Assembly (NCBI GenBank): GCA_002389055.1
Contig: DGNT01000088.1
Location: 1 to 40,619, forward strand
Direction of reading: 5' to 3'
Length of the DNA: 40,619 nucleotides
From: Alcanivorax sp. UBA4485
GTDB lineage: Bacteria > Pseudomonadota > Gammaproteobacteria > Pseudomonadales > Alcanivoracaceae
The notes under the pieces were generated by a model that saw only the letters and a program-made list of their open reading frames with translations, had not been told where the DNA came from and searched no databases. A program made the position numbers and the translations under genes. Shown here one piece after another: positions 8,193 through 16,254 of the stretch (the stretch's first letter is position 1; every line of letters starts with the position of its first letter).

Positions 8193-11100
8193 ATGACCAT
8201 CAAAAAGCTGCTCATAGCCAACCGCGGCGAAGTCGCCGTACGCATCGCCCGCGCCGCCGCGGACCTGGATATCGCCACCGTGGCGGTCTACCCCGCCGAT
8301 GACGAACGGGCCCTGCACACCCGGGTGGCGGACCAGGCGGCGGCGTTGTCCGGCCAGGGCGTGGCCGCCTACCTGGACGGCGAGCAGCTGGTGCGCGTGG
8401 CGCAAGAGCAGGGCTGCGACGCGGTGCACCCGGGTTACGGCTTTCTCAGTGAGAGCCGGGATTTCGCCGCCCGCTGCGCGGACGCCGGTCTGATCTTCGT
8501 CGGCCCGGACGCGGACACTCTGGCGCTGCTCGGCGACAAGGCCCGCGCCCGGGTGCTGGCGGAGGAATGCCAGGTGCCGGTGGTGCCCGGCACCGGCGCC
8601 GACACCACCCTGGAACAGGCCCAGGCGTTCCGCGACGGCCTGGGCGACGGCGCCACCGTGATCGTCAAGGCGATCGCCGGCGGCGGCGGGCGCGGCATGC
8701 GCATCGTGCGCCCGGGTGACGATCTGGCCGAGGCGTTCAAACGCTGCCAGGCGGAAGCCGGCGCCGCCTTCGGCAACGACGCCGTCTACGTGGAGCGCTT
8801 TATCGAGCGGGCCCGGCATATCGAAGTGCAGGTGCTGGGCGACGGCGGCGACGCGCCCGTGCATCTGTGGGAACGCGAGTGCAGCCTGCAACGCCGCAAC
8901 CAGAAGCTGGTGGAGGTGGCGCCCAGCCCGACGCTCTCCGAGGACACCCGCCAGCAGTTGCTGGACGCCGCCCTGAGGCTGGCGGCGCGGGTCGGCTACC
9001 GCAGCCTGGGTACGTTCGAATTCCTGGTCGACGCCGACGAAAGCCGCTTCGCCTTTATCGAAGCCAACCCGCGGCTGCAGGTGGAGCACACCGTCACCGA
9101 GGAAATCACCGGCGTGGACCTGGTGCAGGCACAACTGAAAGTGGCCGGTGGCGCCTCCCTGGCGGATCTCGGGCTGACCCGCCCGCCGCAGCCGCTAGGC
9201 TTCGCCATGCAGCTGCGCGTTAATATGGAAACCATGGAAGCCAGCGGTGAGGCGCGCCCCGCCGGCGGCACCCTGGCCACCTTCGAGCCGCCCACCGGCC
9301 CCGGCCTGCGCGTGGACACGTTCGGCTACCGGGGCTACCGCACCAGCCCCCACTACGATTCCCTGCTCGCCAAGCTGATCGTCCACGGCCGCGGTGACTA
9401 CGCCACCACGGTGCGGCGCGGTTACCGGGCGCTGTGCCAGTTCCGCATCGAAGGCGTGGACACCAACATCGGCTTCCTGCAGAACCTGCTGCGCCGCGAC
9501 GAAGTGGTGGCGAACACCGTCTACACCCGCTTCGTCGACGACCACATGGCGGAGCTGGTGGGCGAGGGCGCGCACCCGTCCCTGCATTTCGGTGCCTCCG
9601 AAGACGCCGGCGCCGCCGCCACCCAGGCGGCCATTCAGGGGCCGGCGGGCACCGAGGCGGTGACCACACCGATGCAGGGCGTGGTGGTGGAGCTGATGGT
9701 CGGCGACGGCGACAGCGTCCGCGAAGGCCAGCCGGTGGCGTTCGTGGAAGCGATGAAAATGCAGCACCAGGTGGTGGCCGGCGTCAGCGGCACGGTGCGC
9801 CGGGTGACGTTCGCCGTGGGCGACGCGGTCAGCGGCGGCGATCCGCTGTACTTTATCGAGCCCGGCGAAGTGGCCGGCGATGCCGACCAGGAAGCGGAAG
9901 AGATCGACCTGGATCATATCCGTCCGGATCTGGCCAAGCTGCAGCGGCGCGACGCCCTGCTGCGCGACGAGCACCGCCCGGGCGCGGTGGCCAAGCGCCG
10001 CAAGACCGGCCAGCGCACTGCGCGGGAAAACGTGGCGGCGATCTGCGACGCCGACAGCTTTATTGAATACGGCGGCTTCACCTTCGCCGCCCAGCGCGCG
10101 CGCCGTTCCACCGAGGACCTGATCCACAACACCCCCGCCGACGGCATGATCACCGGCATCGGCTCGGTGAACGGCGACCTGTTCGGCGAGGACAAGAGCC
10201 ACTGCGCGGTGCTCGCCTACGACTACACCGTCCTGGCCGGCACCCAGGGCACCATGAACCACAAGAAGACCGACCGTATTCTGGAAATCGCCGAGCAGCA
10301 GAAACTGCCGGTGATCTTCTTCGCCGAGGGCGGCGGCGGCCGCCCCGGTGACACCGACAACGCCACCAAGGTGGCCGGCCTGGACGGCCCCAGCTTCCTG
10401 CAGTACGCGCGCCTCAGTGGCCTGGTGCCGCGCATCGCCGTGGTGTCCGGGCGCTGCTTCGCCGGCAACGCCGTGTTCGCCGGTTGCAGTGACCTGATGA
10501 TCGCCACCGAGAACGCCTGCATCGGCATGGCCGGCCCGGCCATGATCGAAGGCGGCGGCCTGGGCTCGTTCAAGCCGGAAGAGGTGGGCCCGGTCTCGGT
10601 GCAGCGCGCCAACGGCGTGATCGATTGCGTGGTCAAGGACGAGGAAGAGGGCGCCGCCCTGGCCAAGAAACTGATGGGCTATTTCCAGGGCGAGATCACC
10701 GACTGGACCTGTGAAGACCAGCGCTGGCTGCGCCGGGCGGTGCCGGAAAACCGGCTGCACGCCTACGACATGCGTCACCTGATTAACGTGTTCGCGGACA
10801 CCGATTCGGTGGTCGAGCTGCGCCCGGACTTCGCCCCGGGCATGATCACCGCCTTCGTGCGCGTGGAAGGTCGGCCCCTGGGCCTGATCGCCAACGACCC
10901 GAAAGTGCTCGGTGGCGCCATCGACGCCGCCGGCGCCGATAAGGCGTCGCGCTTTATGCAGCTGTGCGACGCCTTCGGCGTGCCCATGGTCAGCTTCTGC
11001 GACACCCCGGGCTTTATGGTCGGCCCCGAGGAAGAAGAGACCGCCATGGTCCGCCACACCTGCCGCATGTTCGTCACCGCCGCCAGCCTCACCGTGCCGC

Positions 11101-11483
11101 TGTTCTCCCTGGTCACCCGCAAGGGCTACGGCCTGGGCGCCCAGGGCATGACCGGCGGCTCCTTCCACGCGCCGTTCTTCTGCGCCTCCTGGCCGAGCGG
11201 CGAATTCGGCGGCATGGGTCTGGAAGGGGCGGTCAACCTGGCCTACAAGAAGGAGCTGGACGCCCAGGAGACCCCGGAAAAGCGCCAGGCGCTGTTCAAC
11301 GAACTGGTGGGCAAGCTCTACGAGCGCGGCGAGGCCCTGAGCATGGCCGCCGCCCTGGAAATCGACGCCGTCATCGACCCGTCCGACTCCCGCGCCTGGG
11401 TGCTGCGCGGCCTGCGCGCCGCGCCCCTGGCCGGCCGCGAGCCCATCGCCGGCAAACGCCGCCCGATGATCGACACATGGTGA
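8193..11483 (+). CDS. Single-chain multidomain acyl-CoA carboxylase (long-chain acyl-CoA carboxylase type)
   Basis: A 1096-aa biotin enzyme that carboxylates an acyl-CoA using ATP and bicarbonate. The N-terminal biotin carboxylase (about 1-450) shows IANRGEVAVRIARAA, HPGYGFLSES, the ATP-grasp loop GGGGRGMRIV and EANPRLQVEHTVTE. The biotin carrier part has EAMKMQ with biotinyl-lysine K522. The carboxyltransferase part (about 600-1090) shows YDYTVLAGTQGTMNHKKTDR and RKGYGLGAQGMTGGSFHAPFF. Most bacteria split these parts over two to four proteins. Fused enzymes of this size and order match the long-chain acyl-CoA carboxylases described from mycobacteria and Pseudomonas, which form hexamers and also accept shorter acyl-CoAs. 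It is divergent from the transporter/ligase operon, so the CoA ester made there is a plausible substrate. A pyruvate carboxylase is less likely because the carboxyltransferase is of the acyl-CoA type. Confidence 0.92.
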   Translation: MTIKKLLIANRGEVAVRIARAAADLDIATVAVYPADDERALHTRVADQAAALSGQGVAAYLDGEQLVRVAQEQGCDAVHPGYGFLSESRDFAARCADAGLIFVGPDADTLALLGDKARARVLAEECQVPVVPGTGADTTLEQAQAFRDGLGDGATVIVKAIAGGGGRGMRIVRPGDDLAEAFKRCQAEAGAAFGNDAVYVERFIERARHIEVQVLGDGGDAPVHLWERECSLQRRNQKLVEVAPSPTLSEDTRQQLLDAALRLAARVGYRSLGTFEFLVDADESRFAFIEANPRLQVEHTVTEEITGVDLVQAQLKVAGGASLADLGLTRPPQPLGFAMQLRVNMETMEASGEARPAGGTLATFEPPTGPGLRVDTFGYRGYRTSPHYDSLLAKLIVHGRGDYATTVRRGYRALCQFRIEGVDTNIGFLQNLLRRDEVVANTVYTRFVDDHMAELVGEGAHPSLHFGASEDAGAAATQAAIQGPAGTEAVTTPMQGVVVELMVGDGDSVREGQPVAFVEAMKMQHQVVAGVSGTVRRVTFAVGDAVSGGDPLYFIEPGEVAGDADQEAEEIDLDHIRPDLAKLQRRDALLRDEHRPGAVAKRRKTGQRTARENVAAICDADSFIEYGGFTFAAQRARRSTEDLIHNTPADGMITGIGSVNGDLFGEDKSHCAVLAYDYTVLAGTQGTMNHKKTDRILEIAEQQKLPVIFFAEGGGGRPGDTDNATKVAGLDGPSFLQYARLSGLVPRIAVVSGRCFAGNAVFAGCSDLMIATENACIGMAGPAMIEGGGLGSFKPEEVGPVSVQRANGVIDCVVKDEEEGAALAKKLMGYFQGEITDWTCEDQRWLRRAVPENRLHAYDMRHLINVFADTDSVVELRPDFAPGMITAFVRVEGRPLGLIANDPKVLGGAIDAAGADKASRFMQLCDAFGVPMVSFCDTPGFMVGPEEEETAMVRHTCRMFVTAASLTVPLFSLVTRKGYGLGAQGMTGGSFHAPFFCASWPSGEFGGMGLEGAVNLAYKKELDAQETPEKRQALFNELVGKLYERGEALSMAAALEIDAVIDPSDSRAWVLRGLRAAPLAGREPIAGKRRPMIDTW

Positions 11484-11493
11484 AAAAAGGGCA

Positions 11494-11521
11494 GTTAACA
11501 GTTGATAGTTGATAGTTGACA
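11494..11521 (+). repeat. Array of four GTTGATA-like heptads
   Basis: Four contiguous 7-base units (GTTAACA, GTTGATA, GTTGATA, GTTGACA) start 10 bases after the carboxylase stop codon. A second array of four such units sits directly after the alkB stop (39699-39726, opposite strand). Confidence 0.75.
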
Positions 11522-11548
11522 GCTAGAGGCGCGCTTGGAGGGGGCGGC

Positions 11549-11697
11549 TTGTGGGAGCGGGCCTTGCCCGCGAAAGGGAGCAAAGCTCCCGGCAGGATCC
11601 CAGAGACTTTTCTAACGGCAGGACCGACAAGGTCTCTGGAATCCTGCGGGGCAACTTTTGCCGGGTGGCTAAAGCCGCGCTTTCGCTTGCAGGCCAA
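11549..11697. repeat. REPIN-like inverted pair of REP-like repeats, copy B
   Basis: The left arm runs from GTGGGAGCGGGCC through GCCCGCGAAAGGGAG to GGCAGGATCCCAGAGAC. The right arm returns as GTCTCTGGAATCCTG, TGCCGGGTGGCTAAAG and CTTTCGCTTGCAGGCC. The two arms are inverted around a unique centre near 11608-11630. The block fills most of the 283-base gap between the carboxylase and aminotransferase genes. Open frames that cross it are not genes. Confidence 0.75.
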
Positions 11698-11766
11698 GAC
11701 TCACGCCTCTATAACAACTATCCTATCGCTGAACCATGTAAACGAACTGAAGTCGGGAGAGTGCTT

Positions 11767-12900
11767 GTGTCTCAACTGGTGCCCGAGATAGACCCGGACG
11801 GTCTGCTCGAATATTCCGTGGTGTTCACGGACCGGTCGCTGAATCATATGTCCCAGGCGTTTCAGCAGGTGATGCGGGACATCTCCGCCACCCTGAAACA
11901 GGCCTACCACGCCGAGGCCGTGGCGGTAGTGCCCGGCGGCGGCACCTACGGCATGGAAGCGGTGGCGCGTCAGTTCGCCACCGGCAAGAAATGCCTGGTG
12001 ATCCGCAACGGCTGGTTCAGTTACCGCTGGAGCCAGATTTTCGAGATGGGCTCGATCCCCGCCGCCGAGACCGTGCTGAAGGCGCGTCAGGTGGAGGGCG
12101 AGGGTGAGCCCGCGCCGTTCGCGCCGGCGCCCATCGACGAAGTGGTAGCGTCGATCCGCGCCGAAAAGCCGGACCTGGTGTTCGCGCCCCACGTGGAGAC
12201 CGCCGCCGGGCTGCTGTTGCCCAACGATTATCTGGACGCGGTGGCGGAGGCGGTCCACGAAGTGGGCGGGTTGTTCGTGCTCGACTGCATCGCCTCCGGC
12301 GCCCTCTGGGTGGATATGAAGGCGCGCGGCGTGGACGTGTTGATCAGCGCCCCGCAGAAGGGCTGGAGCTCGTCGCCCTGTGCCGCCCTGGTGATGCTGG
12401 GCGAGGAAGCCCTGCGCCGCCTGGAAGACACCCAGAGCACCAGCTTCGCCGCCGACCTGAAGCGCTGGCTGGGCATCATGCGGGCCTATGAGGACGGTGG
12501 CCACGCCTACCACGCCACCCTGCCCACCGACGGCCTGGCCCGCTTCCGCGACATCATGGAAGAGACCCGCGCCCAGGGCTTCCCCGTGGTGCAGGCCCTG
12601 CAGGAAGAGCTGGGCGGCCGGGTGCGGGCGCTGTTCACCCGCTACGGCATTCAGAGCGTGGCGGCCACCGGCTTCCAGGCGCCCGGCGTGGTGGTCTGCT
12701 ACACCGGCGACGACGGCATGCACAACGCCAAGAAGTTTATCGGTGAAGGGCTGCAGACCGCCGCCGGCGTACCGCTGATGTGCGATGAGCCGGACGGCTT
12801 CAAGACCTTCCGCGTGGGCCTGTTCGGGCTCGACAAGCTCAACAACATCGAGCGCACCGTGGAAAAACTGGAACAGGCCCTGGCGAAAATCCTCGACTGA
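11767..12900 (+). CDS. PLP-dependent class V aminotransferase (alanine/serine-glyoxylate aminotransferase family)
   Basis: A 377-aa fold-type I enzyme. The PLP lysine is K198 in SAPQKGWSSSPC. A PGGGTYGMEAVARQF segment binds phosphate, and HVETAAGLLLPNDYL and VLDCIASGALWVDM resemble the class V family's substrate- and PLP-ring-contact regions. I choose the GTG at 11767: CGGGAGA ends 6 bases before it, and the homologous domain begins soon after. The open frame back to 11551 runs through a repeat and is not coding. The family exchanges amino groups between small amino acids and keto acids such as glyoxylate or pyruvate; the exact substrate is not readable. It follows the carboxylase but is separated by repeats, so co-transcription is uncertain. 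Confidence 0.87.
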   Translation: MSQLVPEIDPDGLLEYSVVFTDRSLNHMSQAFQQVMRDISATLKQAYHAEAVAVVPGGGTYGMEAVARQFATGKKCLVIRNGWFSYRWSQIFEMGSIPAAETVLKARQVEGEGEPAPFAPAPIDEVVASIRAEKPDLVFAPHVETAAGLLLPNDYLDAVAEAVHEVGGLFVLDCIASGALWVDMKARGVDVLISAPQKGWSSSPCAALVMLGEEALRRLEDTQSTSFAADLKRWLGIMRAYEDGGHAYHATLPTDGLARFRDIMEETRAQGFPVVQALQEELGGRVRALFTRYGIQSVAATGFQAPGVVVCYTGDDGMHNAKKFIGEGLQTAAGVPLMCDEPDGFKTFRVGLFGLDKLNNIERTVEKLEQALAKILD

Positions 12901-12923
12901 GGTTCGCCGCCGGTTCCGCTTTC

Positions 12924-12963
12924 CGCCCCCGCCGCCCGCGCGGGGGCGATTTGATCTTGTTTT
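12924..12963 (+). terminator. Rho-independent terminator after the aminotransferase
   Basis: A perfect 9-bp stem (CGCCCCCGC / GCGGGGGCG) with a 7-base loop is followed by ATTTGATCTTGTTTT. It starts 24 bases after the aminotransferase stop. Confidence 0.65.
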
Positions 12964-13082
12964 AAGAACCCCGCCCCGTTTCACCCCTCTAAAGTGACAG
13001 ACAACAGGGTCGACTTTGTTTACTCTTTTGCGCGCTGCAAAATGTTGCCCCTAAAGACTGTTCTGAAGTAGAGGACCGACCC

Positions 13083-13535
13083 ATGATCCGTTCCATCCTG
13101 ATTACCGCCTTGCTGGCTTTCGGCGCCACCGCTTGGGCCGCCGGCGAAAACGCCATTGAAGGTATCTGGGAAACCGATACCGGCGGCTATGTGCAGATTC
13201 ATAAAGAGGGCGACGCCTGGGTAGGCACCGTGGTGGGCTCGCGCAGCGGCGAGGCCCGCTACGACACCGAAAACCCGGACGAGGCACTGCGTGGCCGCCG
13301 GCTGCTCGGCGTGACCGTGCTCAAAGGGCTGGAATACGCCGGTGGCAACGAATGGGAAGACGGCACCATCTACTCCCCGGACAACGGCAAGACCTACAGC
13401 GCCCGCGCCACCCTGACCGATGAGAACACCCTGGAAGCGCGCGGCTACCTGGGCATCAGCCTGTTGGGCCGCAGCCAGACCTGGCAGCGCGTGGACCGGG
13501 ACGCCCCCAACCTGGAAACCGATCTGCTGAAATAA
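13083..13535 (+). CDS. DUF2147-family exported protein
   Basis: A 150-aa protein with a Sec-type signal peptide (MIRSILITALLAFGATAWA, cut near residue 19). The mature domain shows the DUF2147 pattern: EGIWETDTGGYVQIHKEGDAW, a central LLGVTVLKGLEY and a C-terminal GYLGISLLGRSQTWQRV. Family members are small, probably lipocalin-like periplasmic proteins of unknown function. The ATG has AGAGGA upstream. It stands alone: a terminator lies before it, and the next gene is convergent with 4 bases between. Confidence 0.85.
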   Translation: MIRSILITALLAFGATAWAAGENAIEGIWETDTGGYVQIHKEGDAWVGTVVGSRSGEARYDTENPDEALRGRRLLGVTVLKGLEYAGGNEWEDGTIYSPDNGKTYSARATLTDENTLEARGYLGISLLGRSQTWQRVDRDAPNLETDLLK

Positions 13536-13539
13536 CCGC

Positions 13540-14160
13540 TCAGTCGGCGCTGCCCGCCCGTTGCAGCTCGCCGTCGACGAAGTGCGCGACCATGTCCCCC
13601 AGGCCGCGCACCAGGTCGTCGAAGGTCACGGTGGGGTTGGGCTCGGTGAGATAGCGAATCACCGTGAACACCCCGCCGTTGATCATAATGAAGCCCATCG
13701 CCGGCAGGTTGCCCAGCCGCACCAGTTGCGGATGGTGCATCACGTACTTCATCAGCAAATCCATTAGCAGCCGGTTGACCGGCTCGATCTGATTGCGCGG
13801 CGCGAAGTAGGCGGCGTAGCTCATGTAGCGCAGGTAACGGCCGTCATCGCGTTCCAGCAGATCGCGGAACCGGTAAAGCAGCTCCGCCACCAGCTCGCGG
13901 ATGTCCATGCGCACCAGCGTGGGGATCAGCGGCCGCACCATGCCCACCACCTCCCCGACCATGTGCTCGTGCATGGCATCGAACACTTCTTCCTTATTGG
14001 CGAAATATTCGTAGAGCGACCCCACGCTGACCCCGGCGATATCGGCGATATGCCGGGTGGTGGTGTTTTCCACGCCGTTGCGGGCGAGCGAGATAAAACC
14101 GGCTTCGACGATGGCGCCGACGGTAGCGTGGGCGCGCGGCTGCTGGGGTTTACGAGGCAT
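13540..14160 (-). CDS. TetR-family transcriptional regulator
   Basis: A 206-aa regulator with a classic TetR DNA-binding domain (GAIVEAGFISLARNGVENTTTRHIADIAGVSVGSLYEYFANKEEVFDAMHEH). The C-terminal half is ligand-binding and unclassified. I use the ATG at 14160; the frame continues to a TTG at 14181, but that is not needed for the domain. It is divergent from the SDR gene of the oxidation cluster, with a 13-bp palindrome in between, so it probably controls that cluster and itself. Confidence 0.9.
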   Translation of the reverse strand: MPRKPQQPRAHATVGAIVEAGFISLARNGVENTTTRHIADIAGVSVGSLYEYFANKEEVFDAMHEHMVGEVVGMVRPLIPTLVRMDIRELVAELLYRFRDLLERDDGRYLRYMSYAAYFAPRNQIEPVNRLLMDLLMKYVMHHPQLVRLGNLPAMGFIMINGGVFTVIRYLTEPNPTVTFDDLVRGLGDMVAHFVDGELQRAGSAD

Positions 14161-14181
14161 ATCCGAGTTGAATCCGAACAA

Positions 14182-14194
14182 TTAGTCGGACTAA
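14182..14194. promoter_or_regulatory. Probable TetR operator, 13-bp palindrome
   Basis: TTAGTCGGACTAA has perfect 6-base arms around one central base. It lies in the 80-bp gap between the divergent TetR and SDR genes, where a repressor would block transcription of both. Assignment is inference from position and symmetry. Confidence 0.55.
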
Positions 14195-14240
14195 CTTGCC
14201 ATTAATCAATGTCACGGTCAATTCGGCGAGGTTCGCCCCG

Positions 14241-15074
14241 ATGCTTAGCAGCAAAGTGTTTACCAAAAACAAGATATCCCGAGGCAGCCGCGCGGTTGTC
14301 ACCGGCGCCGGCAGTGGCATCGGGCGGGCGTTCGCGCTGGAGCTGGCGCGGCGCGGCGGCCGGGTGGTGTGCAGCGACCTCAACCCGGCTACCGCCGAGG
14401 CCACCGCCGAAACGATCCGGGAGCAGGGCGGCCATGCCCTGGCGGTGCCCTGCGACGTGTCCGTGCTGGCGCAGGTCGAAGACCTGGCGGACCGGGCCCA
14501 GGAATGGTTCGGCGAAGCCCCCACCCTGGTGATCAATAACGCCGGCGTCGGCGCCGGCGGCAAGCCGGTGGGCGAGATCTCCATGGAAGACTGGCACTGG
14601 GTGATGGGCGTCAATATGTGGGGCGTGGTGCACGGCTGCCACGTGTTCACCCCGCGCCTGCGCACCGGCGGTGGCGGCGGCATCATCAATGTGTGTTCCA
14701 CCGCCAGCTTCGCCGCCGCGCCCAGCATGGGGCCCTATAACGCCAGTAAGGCGGCGGTGCTGGCCCTGTCCGAAACGCTGGCGGCGGAAACCGCCGGCGC
14801 CGGCATCACCGTCACCGCGCTGTGCCCGACCGTGGTGAAGACCAATATTTTCCGCGACGGCCGCATTGACGATTCGGTGACGTCACTGATGAACAAGTGG
14901 GTGTCGCTTACCGGGGTGTCCGCCGAGGGCGTCGCCGAGACCACCCTGAAAGCCCTGGACAAGGGCCGTCTTTATGTCTTGCCGCAGGTGGACGCGCGTC
15001 TGATCTGGCGTGCCAAGCGTTACCTGCCCACCACCTACGCACGCGGAGCCGGCCTGTTGAGCCGCTTCGTCTAA
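14241..15074 (+). CDS. Short-chain dehydrogenase/reductase (SDR)
   Basis: A 277-aa classical SDR. The cofactor motif TGAGSGIG is at residues 21-28, NNAG follows in VINNAGVG, and the catalytic set is S153, Y166 and K170 (YNASK). D41 or nearby in VVCSDLN follows the second strand, which favours NAD(H). I start at ATG 14241, which has GAGG 9 bases upstream; the frame also opens at a TTG at 14196. The family oxidises alcohols or reduces ketones. It starts a rightward group (SDR, di-iron protein, two flavin monooxygenases), so oxidation of a long-chain or secondary alcohol to the carbonyl used by the monooxygenases is a reasonable role. Confidence 0.9.
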   Translation: MLSSKVFTKNKISRGSRAVVTGAGSGIGRAFALELARRGGRVVCSDLNPATAEATAETIREQGGHALAVPCDVSVLAQVEDLADRAQEWFGEAPTLVINNAGVGAGGKPVGEISMEDWHWVMGVNMWGVVHGCHVFTPRLRTGGGGGIINVCSTASFAAAPSMGPYNASKAAVLALSETLAAETAGAGITVTALCPTVVKTNIFRDGRIDDSVTSLMNKWVSLTGVSAEGVAETTLKALDKGRLYVLPQVDARLIWRAKRYLPTTYARGAGLLSRFV

Positions 15075-15092
15075 CTGGAAGGAGAGACACCC

Positions 15093-16022
15093 ATGGCTTC
15101 CATCGATCTCGACAAAATGCTCGCCAAAATCAAAGCCAGCCAGTGGGCGCTGGCGGACATTGACTGGGACGCGCCGGGGGCGGACAAAATCACCGCCGAG
15201 CAGTGGCCCAAGCTGAAAGCCTTCATGGCCGATCTGATGTGGATCGAGCACGTCGGCGCGCGCGGCTTCGCGGCCATGGCCAAGAAGGCGCCCAACGACA
15301 CGCTCAAGGAAATCTACACCTACTTCCACGCTGAAGAGCAGCGCCACGCCAACGCCGAAATGGCGCTGATGAAACGCTGGGGCATGCTCGACGGCGAGAA
15401 CATTCCCGAGCCCAACAAAAACCTGAAGCTGGTGATTCAGTGGCTCGACCGCTACAGCGACGACATGCCGCTGGAAGTGCTGGGCTCGGTGATTCCGATG
15501 CTGGAGATCGCCCTGGACGGCGCGCTCTGCACCTTCCTGCTGGAAACCGTGGACGACCCGGTGTGCCACCAGGCGTTCGCCAGGATCAATGACGATGAAT
15601 CCCGACACTTGGGCGTGGGCTTCCACGTGCTGGAAATGCAGGGCCACGGGCCGGTCTATCTGAAGGCTCTGAAAGCGCTGGGCACGATCGCCGATCCGCG
15701 TTTGATTCTTGGTGTCGCGTCCTATGTGCCGCTGCTTAACCGGATGCGCGACAACATCATCGAGATGGGCCTTGGCGAAGAGCGCCTCTACGCGGCGATG
15801 AGAAAGTTCGAGCGTATCGGCGGCCGCACCCAGGAAGGCCGCAACAACCCCTGGTACCAGATCATCAGCCGCCACGGGCGGATGGTGGTAAACCGCCGCA
15901 ACCGCCTGTACCACGCCCCGGTGGACGCCATGGTCAAGCTTACCGACCGGGTGCCCGAATGGGTGATGCCGTCCAGCGTGCCGACCTGGGTGAAGGGCAT
16001 TACCTATAAACCGACCGCCTAG
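15093..16022 (+). CDS. Ferritin-like di-iron protein of unknown function
   Basis: A 309-aa, largely helical protein. Two ExxH motifs are visible: E82-x-x-H85 (EEQRH) and E169-x-x-H172 (DESRH). Possible partner carboxylates are E52 (IEHVG) and E151 (LLETVDDPV). This is the ligand pattern of carboxylate-bridged di-iron enzymes (ferritin-like superfamily: oxygenases, desaturases, AurF-type N-oxygenases). No signal peptide or clear membrane helix is present. The gene is 18 bases after the SDR stop with a good ribosome binding site (GGAAGGAGAG), so the two are probably one transcript. An oxidase or oxygenase working on the same substrate as the neighbours is inferred. I do not know a named family for it. 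Confidence 0.75.
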   Translation: MASIDLDKMLAKIKASQWALADIDWDAPGADKITAEQWPKLKAFMADLMWIEHVGARGFAAMAKKAPNDTLKEIYTYFHAEEQRHANAEMALMKRWGMLDGENIPEPNKNLKLVIQWLDRYSDDMPLEVLGSVIPMLEIALDGALCTFLLETVDDPVCHQAFARINDDESRHLGVGFHVLEMQGHGPVYLKALKALGTIADPRLILGVASYVPLLNRMRDNIIEMGLGEERLYAAMRKFERIGGRTQEGRNNPWYQIISRHGRMVVNRRNRLYHAPVDAMVKLTDRVPEWVMPSSVPTWVKGITYKPTA

Positions 16023-16025
16023 TCT

Positions 16026-16182
16026 TGTAGGAGCGGGCCTTGTGGGAGCTTGCCTGCAAGCGAAAGGCCGGCAAAGCCGGCCGGCAGGATTCCAGAGGCG
16101 CTGTTGATATGCCGCCTTCAGAGGTCTCTGGGATCCCGCCGGGAGCTTCGCTCCCTTTCGCGGGCTGGGCCCGCTCCTACAA
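16026..16182. repeat. REPIN-like inverted pair of REP-like repeats, copy C
   Basis: The left arm (GTAGGAGCGGGCC, CTGCAAGCGAAAG, CCGGCAGGATTCCAGAG) is mirrored by the right arm (CTCTGGGATCCCGCC, CTCCCTTTCGCGGGC, GGGCCCGCTCCTAC). The centre near 16098-16125 is unique. It fills the 232-base gap between the di-iron gene and the first monooxygenase. Two overlapping 70-aa frames here are artefacts of the repeat. Confidence 0.8.
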
Positions 16183-16254
16183 ATCCGGCTGCCGTAGAAG
16201 TGCGGTGCCAAGCGATGACCCTTTTCAATCCGATCTTTCAGCCAGTGAATTGCT

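Noticed and set aside
9195..11168. 657-aa open frame antisense to the carboxylase
   Set aside because: Composition of an antisense shadow (HRVGDHAV-like) and no motif; the plus strand carries a full biotin enzyme.
11551..11766. N-terminal extension of the aminotransferase
   Set aside because: It is translated REP-like repeat; the GTG at 11767 has a good ribosome binding site.
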